Positions 33,966 to 43,205 of a stretch of DNA of 64,000 bases are shown piece after piece (the first letter of the stretch is position 1; each line of letters starts with the position of its first letter). This stretch comes from Pseudobowmanella sp964228145 (GTDB lineage: Bacteria; Pseudomonadota; Gammaproteobacteria; Enterobacterales; Alteromonadaceae), in NCBI GenBank assembly GCA_964228145.1, contig CAXQZJ010000079.1, positions 1-64,000 on the forward strand, given 5' to 3'. A model generated the notes under the pieces. It saw only the letters and a program-made list of their open reading frames with translations. It did no database searches and was not told the DNA's origin. The position numbers and the translations under genes were made by a program.

Positions 33966-34154
33966 AACGTCGTGTCTGTTAGCGGTCAGCAAATGTAATA
34001 AGGAACAGTGGGTTCAATCAGTCTGGGATTGTTCAAGAACGGACTCAGTAGCGGCCAACCCAAAGGACCACTTGTGGTTTAAACTATCCTATGTGCCGAC
34101 ACGACTCACAAATAACATGGACATCATTAAGTGGCGACAGTCCTTTGACCCAGG

Positions 34155-34667
34155 ATGACTCGGAGGCAGGGTTTGAAAATCCTTTTTATACTGTTTATGG
34201 CGTTTTCACTTCCGGCACAAGCGATGGCGACAGCAGAGAAAACTTTACAGTTGCTGTGGCAGTCGTTGTCCCACGATCCTCATTCCGGACCCGATATCAG
34301 CCTGTTAGAGCAAATATTTCATCCTCAAGGCGTGGTCTATGCTGTTACGCGTGATAATGATAAACCTGAGTTGAAGAAATGGTCGGTGGCGGAGTTTATA
34401 CGGCAATTAGATAAGATCCATGAGAAAGGATTTTATGAATGCGAGATAAGCCGCGAAATTAAAATCTTTAATGATATCGCCCACGCAATCAGTCTGGTGT
34501 CGACGCGAATTGATAAATATCAGCAAGAGCCGGAGTTTATTGGCGTGAACAGTATTCAACTTTATTATGATCAAAAACGCTGGCTGATAGTTTCACTCTA
34601 TTATCAAGTGCCTGACAAGGTACCAGCGCGTGCATTAGCTGAGGACCAACAGAAATGTCTGCACTAA
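34155..34667 (+). CDS. secreted NTF2-like protein of unknown function
   Basis: A protein of up to 170 residues with a signal peptide (KILFILFMAFSLPAQA) and a mature part that looks like an NTF2/SnoaL-type cone fold: a helical front (LLEQIFHPQG), then VAEFIRQLDKIHEKGFYECEI, and closing strands around NSIQLYYDQKRWLIVSLYYQ. The ATG at 34155 lacks a ribosome binding site; a TTG at 34173 lies six bases after GGAGG and would give a normal signal peptide start, so it may be the true start. No catalytic residues are evident. The preceding 189 bases contain nothing recognisable. Confidence 0.65.
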   Translation: MTRRQGLKILFILFMAFSLPAQAMATAEKTLQLLWQSLSHDPHSGPDISLLEQIFHPQGVVYAVTRDNDKPELKKWSVAEFIRQLDKIHEKGFYECEISREIKIFNDIAHAISLVSTRIDKYQQEPEFIGVNSIQLYYDQKRWLIVSLYYQVPDKVPARALAEDQQKCLH

Positions 34668-34718
34668 CAAGCGAGTTACGGCTAAGCTAAATGGCTTTTT
34701 AGAAGGGATTCGGTAAAA

Positions 34719-35123
34719 ATGAAAAATACTTCAGGTTCGTGTTTATGTGGCGTGGTTCGGTTTGAAATTCGTGGAGATTTTGAACGGTTTTTTCTTTGTC
34801 ACTGCACGTATTGTCAAAAAGATACCGGTAGCGCCCATGCTGCAAATTTGTTTTCAACTACCGCCAAATTGTCGTGGCTATCCGGTCAGCACAAGGTTCG
34901 CACATTCACTCTGCCAAACACCAGGCATGTTAAGAGCTTTTGTAATGTGTGTGGCTCGGCGCTGCCAGTTTGTCAAAATGGTGGCGACCTGTTGGTCGTT
35001 CCTGCTGGCAGTTTAGATCAGGAAGTCAGTGAGCGACCAGATGGACACATTTATTGTGCGCGGCGGGCGAGTTGGGACACCTGTTTGCAGGAAATTACTG
35101 AATTTCCTTTACTGCCTGAATAA
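34719..35123 (+). CDS. GFA family (glutathione-dependent formaldehyde-activating enzyme-like) zinc protein
   Basis: A 134-residue protein with the zinc-binding cysteine pattern of the GFA/CENP-V family: SCLCGVVRFEI, CHCTYCQKDTGSAHA and FCNVCGSALP. Despite the name, most members have no proven glutathione or formaldehyde role. Start ATG 34719; a weak purine-rich stretch precedes it. The gene is followed after 13 bases by a small membrane protein gene on the same strand. Confidence 0.88.
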   Translation: MKNTSGSCLCGVVRFEIRGDFERFFLCHCTYCQKDTGSAHAANLFSTTAKLSWLSGQHKVRTFTLPNTRHVKSFCNVCGSALPVCQNGGDLLVVPAGSLDQEVSERPDGHIYCARRASWDTCLQEITEFPLLPE

Positions 35124-35136
35124 CCAAGGAACGACC

Positions 35137-35523
35137 ATGAGATTAGTGTGGATTAGCTATTGCGCTCTACTGTTGGCACTGGCATTAGCGCGACTAATTG
35201 AACGAATTTGGATAGATAGCGGTGGATTTTTTAGCCGTTACTTGCCTTTGATACTGACACTCGTAATAGTAATCGGCATCTATGCGAGCTTAAAACAACG
35301 CCGCTTATTCGTCAGAGGCTTTTGGCTGAGTGTCGTGGCGACAGTCGCGCTAATTATCGTCTCGGCTAGCCTGTTGTTCATATATTTGGGTGTCACTTCC
35401 CACTGGGGGGCGATGGGCGTGTGGCTATTGCTGCTATCTGCGTTGGTATTAATACCCGGTGCCTGGAGGTTAAGAATCTACAGTGCTAAATCAAACCCAA
35501 TATGGGCAAATCGTCAGCGCTAG
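35137..35523 (+). CDS. small membrane protein of unknown function
   Basis: A 128-residue protein with four likely membrane helices (about 4-20, 33-49, 60-86 and 93-110) and a short basic tail. I do not recognise the family. The ATG at 35137 follows CAAGGAACGACC, a good ribosome binding site; the frame is open further upstream but overlaps the GFA gene. Probably cotranscribed with the GFA gene. Confidence 0.7.
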   Translation: MRLVWISYCALLLALALARLIERIWIDSGGFFSRYLPLILTLVIVIGIYASLKQRRLFVRGFWLSVVATVALIIVSASLLFIYLGVTSHWGAMGVWLLLLSALVLIPGAWRLRIYSAKSNPIWANRQR

Positions 35524-35602
35524 CTGCTAGAAACCCTATGCAACTAGTGTCTCAACCACACAGCAGGTTATTGACCAACAAACCGTATGTAAAAGGAGTG
35601 AA

Positions 35603-36193
35603 ATGAGCACCAATAAGATACGCCGCCTATGCGTTTATTGCGGTTCTAATTCAGGCACACATGGTGCTTATCCTTCAGCTGCCAAAGACCTGGCTAACGC
35701 AATGGTAGAGCAAGATATTGAACTCATCTACGGCGGCGCGAGTGTCGGCTTGATGGGAACCCTTGCAGATGAGGTCCTACGCCTTGGTGGTACCGTTACT
35801 GGGGTTATTCCACAATCTCTGGTCGAGAAGGAAGTGGCGCATAATGGATTGAGTGAGCTAAAGGTCGTATCCAATATGCACCAACGAAAAGCGTTGATGA
35901 GTGATATGTCAGATGGCTTTGTTGCGCTACCCGGAGGGTTAGGGACGTTGGAAGAACTATTTGAAATGTTGACTTGGGCGCAATTAGGTTTTCATCGCAA
36001 GCCCTGTGCCGTGTTAAATATCCACGGCTATTTTGATGGATTGTTGGACTTCATACGCCACACTGTTTCGCAAGGATTTGTAAAACAAAGTCACAGCGAC
36101 TTGTTAATCGCCGAAGAAGCGGCTGGTGAACTCATTGCGCGGTTGAATACATACCAAGCCATTGATGAGAGCAAGTGGAGCAGTGTGCGCTAA
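35603..36193 (+). CDS. LOG family protein (TIGR00730)
   Basis: A 196-residue Rossmann-fold protein of the LOG (lonely guy) family, many of which release cytokinin bases by cleaving nucleoside 5'-monophosphates. The motif PGGLGTLEELFEMLTW and the upstream CVYCGSNSG, YGGASVGLMG and HQRKALM are all intact, so the phosphoribohydrolase active site looks complete. In bacteria the physiological substrate is often AMP or unclear. AAAAGGAG precedes the ATG. It meets the small minus-strand gene after 16 bases. Confidence 0.92.
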   Translation: MSTNKIRRLCVYCGSNSGTHGAYPSAAKDLANAMVEQDIELIYGGASVGLMGTLADEVLRLGGTVTGVIPQSLVEKEVAHNGLSELKVVSNMHQRKALMSDMSDGFVALPGGLGTLEELFEMLTWAQLGFHRKPCAVLNIHGYFDGLLDFIRHTVSQGFVKQSHSDLLIAEEAAGELIARLNTYQAIDESKWSSVR

Positions 36194-36209
36194 ACTTGAT
36201 TACGACTTG

Positions 36210-36425
36210 CTAACGATACTTACGGCTGAGCAATAGCGAGTCGAGTTTTCGCGCGCCAATACTGGCACTACGCTGTGACTTTTTCAGCCATCGTCTTGCA
36301 GCCGGATAATCTACGCTGAGCAACATCAATCCCGCCAACAAGAATAAGAAAGAGCCAGGCAAAATAAACCCGATTGTGCCGATTAACAAGCACAGTACGG
36401 CGGCGCTTAAACGGATGATTTTCAT
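36210..36425 (-). CDS. small PGPGW-like membrane protein
   Basis: A 71-residue protein with two membrane helices (about 5-22 and 27-43) and a basic cytoplasmic tail. The stretch GTIGFILPGSFLFLLAGLML followed by the WLKK tail resembles the PGPGW family of small membrane proteins, of unknown function. AAAAGGAGAATTC precedes the ATG, a very good ribosome binding site. Divergent from the following FAD dehydrogenase gene. Confidence 0.7.
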   Translation of the reverse strand: MKIIRLSAAVLCLLIGTIGFILPGSFLFLLAGLMLLSVDYPAARRWLKKSQRSASIGARKLDSLLLSRKYR

Positions 36426-36521
36426 ACTGAATTCTCCTTTTGTACGACTGTCAGTCTACGACGGGCAGAAAATTCCTGCCAGAGTGCTTTGTAACAATCT
36501 ATGATTGGCGCTGTCTTTGCG

Positions 36522-36527
36522 TATAAT
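36522..36527 (+). promoter_or_regulatory. candidate -10 box for the ydiJ-like gene
   Basis: A perfect TATAAT lies 32 bases before the ATG at 36560. No convincing -35 hexamer is seen 17 bases upstream, so the promoter assignment is tentative. Confidence 0.35.
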
Positions 36528-36559
36528 GCCGGTAACATCCACTTATTTGCTGTCGGCGT

Positions 36560-39500
36560 ATGTTACCTCACTTAGATGCTAAAAATTCCCTCCAGGATAT
36601 TTACCTGGTCTTTCTTAAGCAGCTCAAAAAAAAGGGATTTTCAGGTGAAATTGATCACACATACGGCAGTCGGCTTACTTACAGCACGGATAATTCTGTC
36701 TATCAAAAACTGCCGCAGGCAATCGTGTTTCCCAAAAACACCAATGATCTGATTATTTTAGGTAACTTGTCTGCTAAAGCTGACTTTAAATCTGTGCAAT
36801 TTTCTCCCCGGGGTGGTGGAACTGGCACCAACGGTCAGTCGCTGACCCAAGGCATCGTCGTTGATTGCTCCCGACATATGAACAAGATTCTCGAGTTTAA
36901 TCAGCAAGAAGGGTGGGTAAGAGTACAATCTGGGGTTGTTAAAGACCAATTGAATGACTTTCTACGTCCTTATGGCTTCTTTTTTGCCCCAGACTTATCA
37001 ACCAGTAACCGTGCCACTATTGGCGGAATGATCAATACTGATGCATCAGGGCAAGGATCACTGGTGTATGGTAAAACCAGTGACCATGTGTTGGCGTTGA
37101 AATCGGTGTTATTCAACGGCGAAGTACTTAATTCTGAGCCGGTCAGCGTAGAGGAAGCCAAGCGTATTGCTGATCAGCAAGACGGTGTAATCAGCGACAT
37201 AATGAATCAATTGTTGACCACGGCGGTGGAAAAGCGGACGCAGATTTTGGCGAAGTTTCCCCGCTTAAACCGGTTCTTAACCGGTTATGACCTCGAGCAT
37301 TTGATTTCAGATGATTTAACTACGTTAGATATCAGCAGGGTGATTACCGGCTCTGAAGGCTCATTAGCATTTGTGAGCGAAGCCAAGCTAAATGTTACGC
37401 CTATTGCTAAGTATAAAGTGCTGGTCAACGTGAAATATGACTCGTTTGAATCTGCACTGCGTCATGCACCGCAGATGGTGGCGGCCAGAGCGACGTCGGT
37501 GGAAACGGTAGACAGCAAAGTTCTTAATTTAGCGCGGGAAGATATTATTTGGCATAGCGTTCGTGAGTTGATTCAGGATGTGCCTGACAAAACACTGCTT
37601 GGCTTAAATATGGTTGAATACAATGCTGAGAGTGAACAAGAATTTTCAGACAAAATTGATGGCTTAATTGCAGCACTGGATGACGACCTTGCCAAGGGAC
37701 GAAATGGGGTGATTGGTTACCAATTAACCAAAGATACCCGCCAAATTAATAAAATTTATGCCATGCGCAAAAAAGCCGTCGGTCTGTTAGGCAAAACGAA
37801 GGGCTGGGCCAAGCCTGTGGCATTTGCAGAAGACACCGCAGTGCCCCCGGAAAATCTGGCAGATTTTATCATGGAATTCAGGGCATTGCTGGATAGCCAC
37901 CAATTGCAATACGGTATGTTTGGTCATGTAGATGCTGGTGTACTACACGTACGTCCTGCTCTTGACCTTGTGGATCCTCAGCAAGAGGCGTTGATGCAGA
38001 CCTTATCGGATGAAGTGGTAAAATTGGTTGCCAAATACGGTGGGTTAATGTGGGGCGAACACGGCAAGGGCTTCCGTAGCGAATATGGTCCTGCGTTTTT
38101 TGGCGACGAATTGTTTACCGAATTACGCAAAGTAAAAGCCGCGTTCGATCCGTTAAATAAGATGAACCCGGGGAAAATTTGCACGCCTCTGGGCAGTGAT
38201 GAACCTTTGGTTCGAGTCAGCGACACCAAACGAGGTTTTTATGACCGTCAAATTCCTATCGAGGTAAGGGACTCATTTGAGCCTGCCATGAGCTGCAATG
38301 GCAATGGGCTGTGCTTCAATTACGACACACGTTCGCCGATGTGCCCCTCGTTTAAACAGTCCGCAGACCGGCGCTTCAGTCCGAAGGGCAGAGCGGGACT
38401 GGTAAGGGAATGGCTACGCTTACTGAATAACGAAAACTTCGATATTGGCGACGCCGAACGTGACGTATTGGATAAAAAGGTCAGCGCCAGTAAAAACCTT
38501 AAGCCGGCGAATTATCCTGATGATTTCTCACATCAAGTGATGGAAAGTATGGCGGAGTGTCTGGCCTGCAAAGCGTGTAGCAGTCAATGCCCGGTCGGTG
38601 TCGACGTTCCCGGGTTTCGCGCACGATTTTTAAGTCTCTATTATCGACGTTACAAGCGTCCAGCCAAAGACAAGCTGGTCGCCAATGTTGAAAAGCTGGC
38701 ACCATACAGCGCCCGCTTTGCGCCCTTGGTTAATAAAGTGATGCAATGGGCGCCGGTGCGTAACATGATGGAAAAGCGCATCGGTTATGTGGATGCGCCA
38801 AGGTTTAGTGTTCCAACCCTGTCAAACCGTTTGGGAAAACGTTTTCGCTTTAACTTAGACGAGTTGCAACGGTTAAAACCAGAACAAAGGGCACGTCATG
38901 TGCTTTTGGTCCAGGACCCGTTTACCAGCTTCTACGAGGCGCAACTGGTTGAGGATGCTTTGTTATTGATCGAGAGGTTGGGCTTTAATCCTGTGTTATT
39001 GCCTTATAAACCCAATGGCAAACCACAACATGTGAAGGGCTTTTTAGCTGAATTTGCACAGACGGCAAAATCAGCTTCAGCCTTTTTGAATCAGTTGGCT
39101 GACTTAGACATTCCAATGGTGGGTTTAGACGCCTCCATGGTGCTGTGCTACCGAGATGAATATCGGCAAATACTCAAAGATGAACGCGGTAATTTTCACG
39201 TCTCCTTATTTCATGAGTGGTTGGCGAGCCAACCCATTCCCGCCAGCAAAGGCTCTCAAGTAGATTTTGCCTTGTTTACCCACTGTACCGAGAAAACCGC
39301 GTTACCGACGACCGCAACCAGCTGGACGACTATTTTTTCTAAGGCAGGGCTTCAGCTGCGGACGATCAGCACCGGTTGTTGTGGTATGGCAGGCACTTTC
39401 GGTCATGAGCGCGAACATGTATCAACATCTAAAGATATTTACGCCATGAGCTGGTATCCTGAGATTTCTGGCCTGAGTCCTGAACAGGTATTGGCCACAG

Positions 39501-39589
39501 GGTTTTCTTGTCGAAGCCAGGTAGCCCGAATTGAAGGTTACAAACCAAAACATCCATTACAACAATTATTAAAAGAGTTAGCTGAATGA
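36560..39589 (+). CDS. ydiJ: FAD/4Fe-4S dehydrogenase, YdiJ type (probable D-2-hydroxyglutarate dehydrogenase)
   Basis: A 1009-residue fusion enzyme, close to E. coli YdiJ (1018). The N-terminal FAD-binding domain (PCMH type) shows SPRGGGTGTNGQSLTQG near residue 90 and TIGGMINTDASGQGS. A C-terminal FAD oxidase domain follows, with HVDAGVLHVRP and GLMWGEHGKG. Then comes a ferredoxin-like module with MSCNGNGLC near 576 and CLACKACSSQCPVG at about 667-680, and a cysteine-rich CCG-type domain ending TGCCGMAGTFGHE. E. coli YdiJ is reported to oxidise D-2-hydroxyglutarate; other D-2-hydroxyacids are possible. The stop overlaps the next gene as ATGA. Confidence 0.93.
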   Translation: MLPHLDAKNSLQDIYLVFLKQLKKKGFSGEIDHTYGSRLTYSTDNSVYQKLPQAIVFPKNTNDLIILGNLSAKADFKSVQFSPRGGGTGTNGQSLTQGIVVDCSRHMNKILEFNQQEGWVRVQSGVVKDQLNDFLRPYGFFFAPDLSTSNRATIGGMINTDASGQGSLVYGKTSDHVLALKSVLFNGEVLNSEPVSVEEAKRIADQQDGVISDIMNQLLTTAVEKRTQILAKFPRLNRFLTGYDLEHLISDDLTTLDISRVITGSEGSLAFVSEAKLNVTPIAKYKVLVNVKYDSFESALRHAPQMVAARATSVETVDSKVLNLAREDIIWHSVRELIQDVPDKTLLGLNMVEYNAESEQEFSDKIDGLIAALDDDLAKGRNGVIGYQLTKDTRQINKIYAMRKKAVGLLGKTKGWAKPVAFAEDTAVPPENLADFIMEFRALLDSHQLQYGMFGHVDAGVLHVRPALDLVDPQQEALMQTLSDEVVKLVAKYGGLMWGEHGKGFRSEYGPAFFGDELFTELRKVKAAFDPLNKMNPGKICTPLGSDEPLVRVSDTKRGFYDRQIPIEVRDSFEPAMSCNGNGLCFNYDTRSPMCPSFKQSADRRFSPKGRAGLVREWLRLLNNENFDIGDAERDVLDKKVSASKNLKPANYPDDFSHQVMESMAECLACKACSSQCPVGVDVPGFRARFLSLYYRRYKRPAKDKLVANVEKLAPYSARFAPLVNKVMQWAPVRNMMEKRIGYVDAPRFSVPTLSNRLGKRFRFNLDELQRLKPEQRARHVLLVQDPFTSFYEAQLVEDALLLIERLGFNPVLLPYKPNGKPQHVKGFLAEFAQTAKSASAFLNQLADLDIPMVGLDASMVLCYRDEYRQILKDERGNFHVSLFHEWLASQPIPASKGSQVDFALFTHCTEKTALPTTATSWTTIFSKAGLQLRTISTGCCGMAGTFGHEREHVSTSKDIYAMSWYPEISGLSPEQVLATGFSCRSQVARIEGYKPKHPLQQLLKELAE

Positions 39590-40005
39590 CAACCAATCAA
39601 TTGGATGAACAAGCCCGCGTAAGCTGGGTGAGGGAAGCATTTCAAAAAGCCAATCAATATTTGGCAGAAAACGGTATCTTATTTGACTCGGTAAAAGTAG
39701 AACAATGCCTGTATCTGGCACCGATTGTCGCCGTATGGAAAATTAAGGCAAAAAATGGCAAATGGTATTGGGTCATTTCGGGCAATGTAACATCCGATGC
39801 CTGTGCATTGGATAACGCCGCCAATGCGCGGGACGCAATGCGGCATTTCGCCCTGAGCTGGCAACTCAAAGCGGAACAACTGCTCAATATGCAACAACTT
39901 GATCAAACCCAGCGTGATTATGCCAATTTGCTAATTGAACAGGCTGAACGCTTGTATCAGATGCACGATAATGAATCCCTGTGGCAGCCCACAGCCAACA
40001 GCTAA
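39586..40005 (+). CDS. DUF4826 family protein
   Basis: A 139-residue soluble protein. WVREAFQKANQYLAENG, YLAPIVAVWKIKAKNGK and YYWVISG-like YWVISGNV followed by NARDAMRHFALSWQLKAE fit the DUF4826 family, common in marine gammaproteobacteria and without known function. It overlaps the ydiJ stop by four bases, so the two are probably coupled. Its own end overlaps the convergent GNAT gene by four bases. Confidence 0.82.
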   Translation: MTTNQLDEQARVSWVREAFQKANQYLAENGILFDSVKVEQCLYLAPIVAVWKIKAKNGKWYWVISGNVTSDACALDNAANARDAMRHFALSWQLKAEQLLNMQQLDQTQRDYANLLIEQAERLYQMHDNESLWQPTANS

Positions 40006-40469
40006 TGGGTGTGCTGTACACTGTTTAAGCTGAAACGGCGTAAAGAGCATTCCAGTTTCTGACGTGGAATGCCAGCGTCCATATAGACTTTACCAATGGG
40101 CTTAAAACCGGCTTTTTGGTACTCCTCGATAGCATCGAGTTGGCACTGAATTTTGATTTTTTTAAGCTTCTGCCGTTTCGCCTCTTTTACCAGTGCATCA
40201 ATTAAGGCGTTATAGACGTCCGGGCAACGAAATTTGCGTTGGACAGCGATGCGCCCAATTTCACCGTCTCTGGTAAGCCGGCCAGTAGCCACGGGGGTAA
40301 TGGTGTCGTCGCTATCATCATGAACCAGTACATGACTGGCGAGTGAATCTTGCTGGTCGAATTCCAGGTGCTCCGGAATTCGCCATTCGAAAACGTAGAC
40401 TTTCTGTCGTAATTGTTTAACCTGAGCCTGATCCTTTTGCCAGTTTACGAGTTTGACTTGGTAAGCCAT
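40002..40469 (-). CDS. GNAT family N-acetyltransferase
   Basis: A 155-residue acetyltransferase of the GNAT fold. The N-terminal VKQLRQKVYVFEWRIPEHLEFD and the acetyl-CoA-binding beta-bulge region GRLTRDGEIGRIAVQRKFR are visible, followed by IQCQLDAIEEYQKAGFKPIG. This subgroup resembles the ElaA/YjcF-like acetyltransferases; the substrate is unknown. No operon partner: the cyclase gene lies further on with its own direction toward it, separated by 70 bases. Confidence 0.88.
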   Translation of the reverse strand: MAYQVKLVNWQKDQAQVKQLRQKVYVFEWRIPEHLEFDQQDSLASHVLVHDDSDDTITPVATGRLTRDGEIGRIAVQRKFRCPDVYNALIDALVKEAKRQKLKKIKIQCQLDAIEEYQKAGFKPIGKVYMDAGIPRQKLECSLRRFSLNSVQHTH

Positions 40470-40539
40470 GGATAGTCCTCACTGGATGTTACACCTTAAG
40501 CCTAGTCGAGAATTACCCACACCCCCAAATATGCGTTGT

Positions 40540-41754
40540 TCAAGCGTGCAAATGCCCCTGCAGCCAAAAGGTCTGAACCTGGCCAATGCCACGAATTTGA
40601 ATGTCGCCTCTGGGTATGAAAATGAAGTCTTGTCTGCATTGCTGCCAAGTTGCATAACTTACGTGAATCTTTCCTGCCAAGGCGCTGGATTCCATTCTGG
40701 CAGCGAGATTAACGGTATCGCCCCATATGTCGTAGCAGAACTTGTGGTGACCCAACACGCCGCCTACCGCCGGCCCGGAATGTAACCCGATGCGCAGACG
40801 GTTGCTTAAACCATGTCGTTGGGTAAATTGGGAAAACAACTGATGCAGACGCAAAGCGACTTCGCAGGCGCGCCACGCATGATTCGGACAAGCCAGCGGT
40901 GCCCCCGCAACCGCCATTACCCCGTCACCGTTGGTTTTTATTTTTTCCAACCGGTAGCTCAGAAATAACTGATCCATTTCCCGGTACAATTCATTGAGTA
41001 AGGAAACCAAAGATAACTCACTGATTTTTCTCGATAAGGGCGTGAAGTGTTCAATATCAGCAAACAGCACAGTGACATCCGGGTAAAAGTCCGCGATGGT
41101 GTCTTGCTGTTTCATCATCCGACCCGCGATCGCATAGGGCAAAATGTTTAGCAATAAATCATCGGCTTGTTGCTTAGCGGAGCGTATTTTATCTCGCTCG
41201 TGGCTAAGATTATATTTGATGTAATAGCTGCAAAAACCACAACAAAGCATCAGCAATGCATTGTTAAACAGCAGTCGGGCAGGGGCATAGTTAGTGGCGG
41301 TCCCTTGAGCCTGCCATGTGCTAAGCAGTAGGAAGAGCGCGCCTTGTAAAATTAAGATGAGCAGATAGTCACGGCTTGGGTGGTTGCTCAGCATAAAGGG
41401 AGAAATAACGATCCCCAGCAATAAAAAATAATGGGCAGCCGATCCTAAGCCAAGTTGAATACTGGTTAAGCAGATGTAGAAAACAAACGTCAGTAACAAC
41501 AGCAAGGTTGCCTGCAAAGTAAAAAATGCCTGATTTAGAAGAGGTATCGTGACGCAAACGATGATCGAGATTAACTGAATAGTTAACTGAATCGGTCCAT
41601 CTTCGGGTAGGTAGTAGAAGGTTAGGGGTAATTGGCTGAGCAGGGCGCAGCACATCACCAGCGAAATACTGTTACTGATTTTGACCGGACAATAAACTTC
41701 GCTGTGCTGAGTCCCACGCCCGGCACTTAACCACAAATGAAGAAACGCTGGCAT
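40540..41754 (-). CDS. membrane-bound class III adenylate/guanylate cyclase
   Basis: A 404-residue protein. About six membrane helices fill residues 25-180, then comes a class III cyclase domain. The first metal aspartate is in VLFADIEHF (near 229), the second in KTNGDGVMAVAG, and the substrate-reading residues are the lysine of EKIKTNGD and the aspartate of YDIWGDTVNLAARME, which favour ATP over GTP. The start is supported by AAGGAT seven bases upstream. There is no periplasmic sensor domain. It follows purB after 77 bases that contain a hairpin without U-run. Confidence 0.9.
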   Translation of the reverse strand: MPAFLHLWLSAGRGTQHSEVYCPVKISNSISLVMCCALLSQLPLTFYYLPEDGPIQLTIQLISIIVCVTIPLLNQAFFTLQATLLLLLTFVFYICLTSIQLGLGSAAHYFLLLGIVISPFMLSNHPSRDYLLILILQGALFLLLSTWQAQGTATNYAPARLLFNNALLMLCCGFCSYYIKYNLSHERDKIRSAKQQADDLLLNILPYAIAGRMMKQQDTIADFYPDVTVLFADIEHFTPLSRKISELSLVSLLNELYREMDQLFLSYRLEKIKTNGDGVMAVAGAPLACPNHAWRACEVALRLHQLFSQFTQRHGLSNRLRIGLHSGPAVGGVLGHHKFCYDIWGDTVNLAARMESSALAGKIHVSYATWQQCRQDFIFIPRGDIQIRGIGQVQTFWLQGHLHA

Positions 41755-41773
41755 AGTAATATCCTTATTACAC

Positions 41774-41803
41774 TGAACAGGTTAAGCATAGCTAACCTGT
41801 TCA
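41774..41803. other. 11-bp inverted repeat between purB and the cyclase gene
   Basis: TGAACAGGTTA (41774-41784) and TAACCTGTTCA (41793-41803) are perfect inverted arms around eight bases. On the minus strand there is no U-run afterwards and the cyclase ribosome binding site follows directly. It could be a processing hairpin at the end of purB mRNA or a protein-binding site. Confidence 0.45.
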
Positions 41804-41831
41804 TGACTGCCAGCAGGATAAAATTATTCGA

Positions 41832-43202
41832 TCAATTCAGTTCGTCGACGAATTCAATGGCGCGACCAATATAGGCTTGTGGTGTCCATTGCTTCAGCTC
41901 CGCTTTTACTTCATCGGGCAATGCCAGAGTGTCGATAAACTCGGCCATTATGCTTTGATTTACGCGCTTGCCGCGGGTGAGCTCCTTCAGCTTTTCATAG
42001 GGTTTTTCGATACCGTAACGACGCATTACCGTTTGAATCGGTTCCGCCAGCAGCTCCCAATTGCTATCTAACTCTTCAAGTAAGCTTTCAGGGTTTACTT
42101 CTAACTTACTGATACCTTTAAGTGTCGCTTGGTAACCAATGATACTGTAGCCCACACCGACACCCAGGTTACGTAACACCGTGGAGTCTGTTAAATCACG
42201 CTGCCAACGGGATACAGGTAGTTTCTGAGACAGGTGGCCAAAAACCGCGTTTGCTAAGCCCAGGTTACCTTCCGAGTTTTCAAAGTCGATGGGGTTAACC
42301 TTATGGGGCATGGTGGATGAGCCAATCTCTCCTTTGACGGTTTTTTGCTTGAAATGGCCCAATGCGATATAGCCCCAAACATCACGGTCAAAGTCGATAA
42401 TGATAGTGTTAAAACGCGACACCGCATCGAACAGCTCGGCGATGTAATCGTGAGGCTCAATTTGTGTGGTATAGGCATTCCAGCTAATACCCAGTGAAGT
42501 GACAAATCTTTCACTTATCTGGTGCCAGTCAATATCCGGATAGGCGCTTAAGTGCGCGTTATAATTGCCTACTGCGCCGTTGATTTTACCTAAAATGCTG
42601 ACCGCGGCGATTTGATCTCGTTGCCGTTGCAGGCGCACAGCGACATTCGCCATTTCTTTACCCATAGTGGTCGGAGATGCTGGTTGACCATGCGTTCTGG
42701 CCATCATAGGAACGTCACGGTATTGACGGGCCAGGCTTTTGATATTGTCTATGAGCTTATCACAGTAGGGTAAGATAACGTTCTCACGGGCTTCTTTTAG
42801 CATCAGGCCGTGAGACAGGTTGTTAATATCCTCAGAAGTACAGGCAAAGTGAATGAACTCACTAACCGCAGCAAGTTCGGCGTGTTGCTCTACTTGCTCT
42901 TTAAGGAAATACTCTACCGCCTTAACATCATGATTGGTGGTCGCCTCGATGTCCTTGACGCGCTGGGCGTGCTCAGGACCGAAGTCAGCCACGATAGCAT
43001 CCAATATTTGGTTAGCTTTGTCACTAAAGGCCGGCACTTCCCGGATTTCAGCTTGCTGACTGAGCAGTTGTAACCAACGTACTTCCACTTCGACGCGAAA
43101 GCGGGTTAAACCAAACTCACTGAAGATGGCACGTAATTCATTGGTTTTGCTGCCATAACGTCCATCGACAGGGGATACTGCGGTTAAAGCTGATAGCTCC
43201 AT
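41832..43202 (-). CDS. purB: adenylosuccinate lyase
   Basis: Cleaves SAICAR and adenylosuccinate in purine synthesis, releasing fumarate. The 456 residues are the same length as E. coli PurB. The signature GSSTMPHKVNPIDFENSEGN is present, with the catalytic MMARTHGQPASPTT region. It follows hflD by three bases, in the conserved mnmA-hflD-purB order. Confidence 0.96.
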   Translation of the reverse strand: MELSALTAVSPVDGRYGSKTNELRAIFSEFGLTRFRVEVEVRWLQLLSQQAEIREVPAFSDKANQILDAIVADFGPEHAQRVKDIEATTNHDVKAVEYFLKEQVEQHAELAAVSEFIHFACTSEDINNLSHGLMLKEARENVILPYCDKLIDNIKSLARQYRDVPMMARTHGQPASPTTMGKEMANVAVRLQRQRDQIAAVSILGKINGAVGNYNAHLSAYPDIDWHQISERFVTSLGISWNAYTTQIEPHDYIAELFDAVSRFNTIIIDFDRDVWGYIALGHFKQKTVKGEIGSSTMPHKVNPIDFENSEGNLGLANAVFGHLSQKLPVSRWQRDLTDSTVLRNLGVGVGYSIIGYQATLKGISKLEVNPESLLEELDSNWELLAEPIQTVMRRYGIEKPYEKLKELTRGKRVNQSIMAEFIDTLALPDEVKAELKQWTPQAYIGRAIEFVDELN

Positions 43203-43205
43203 TAC

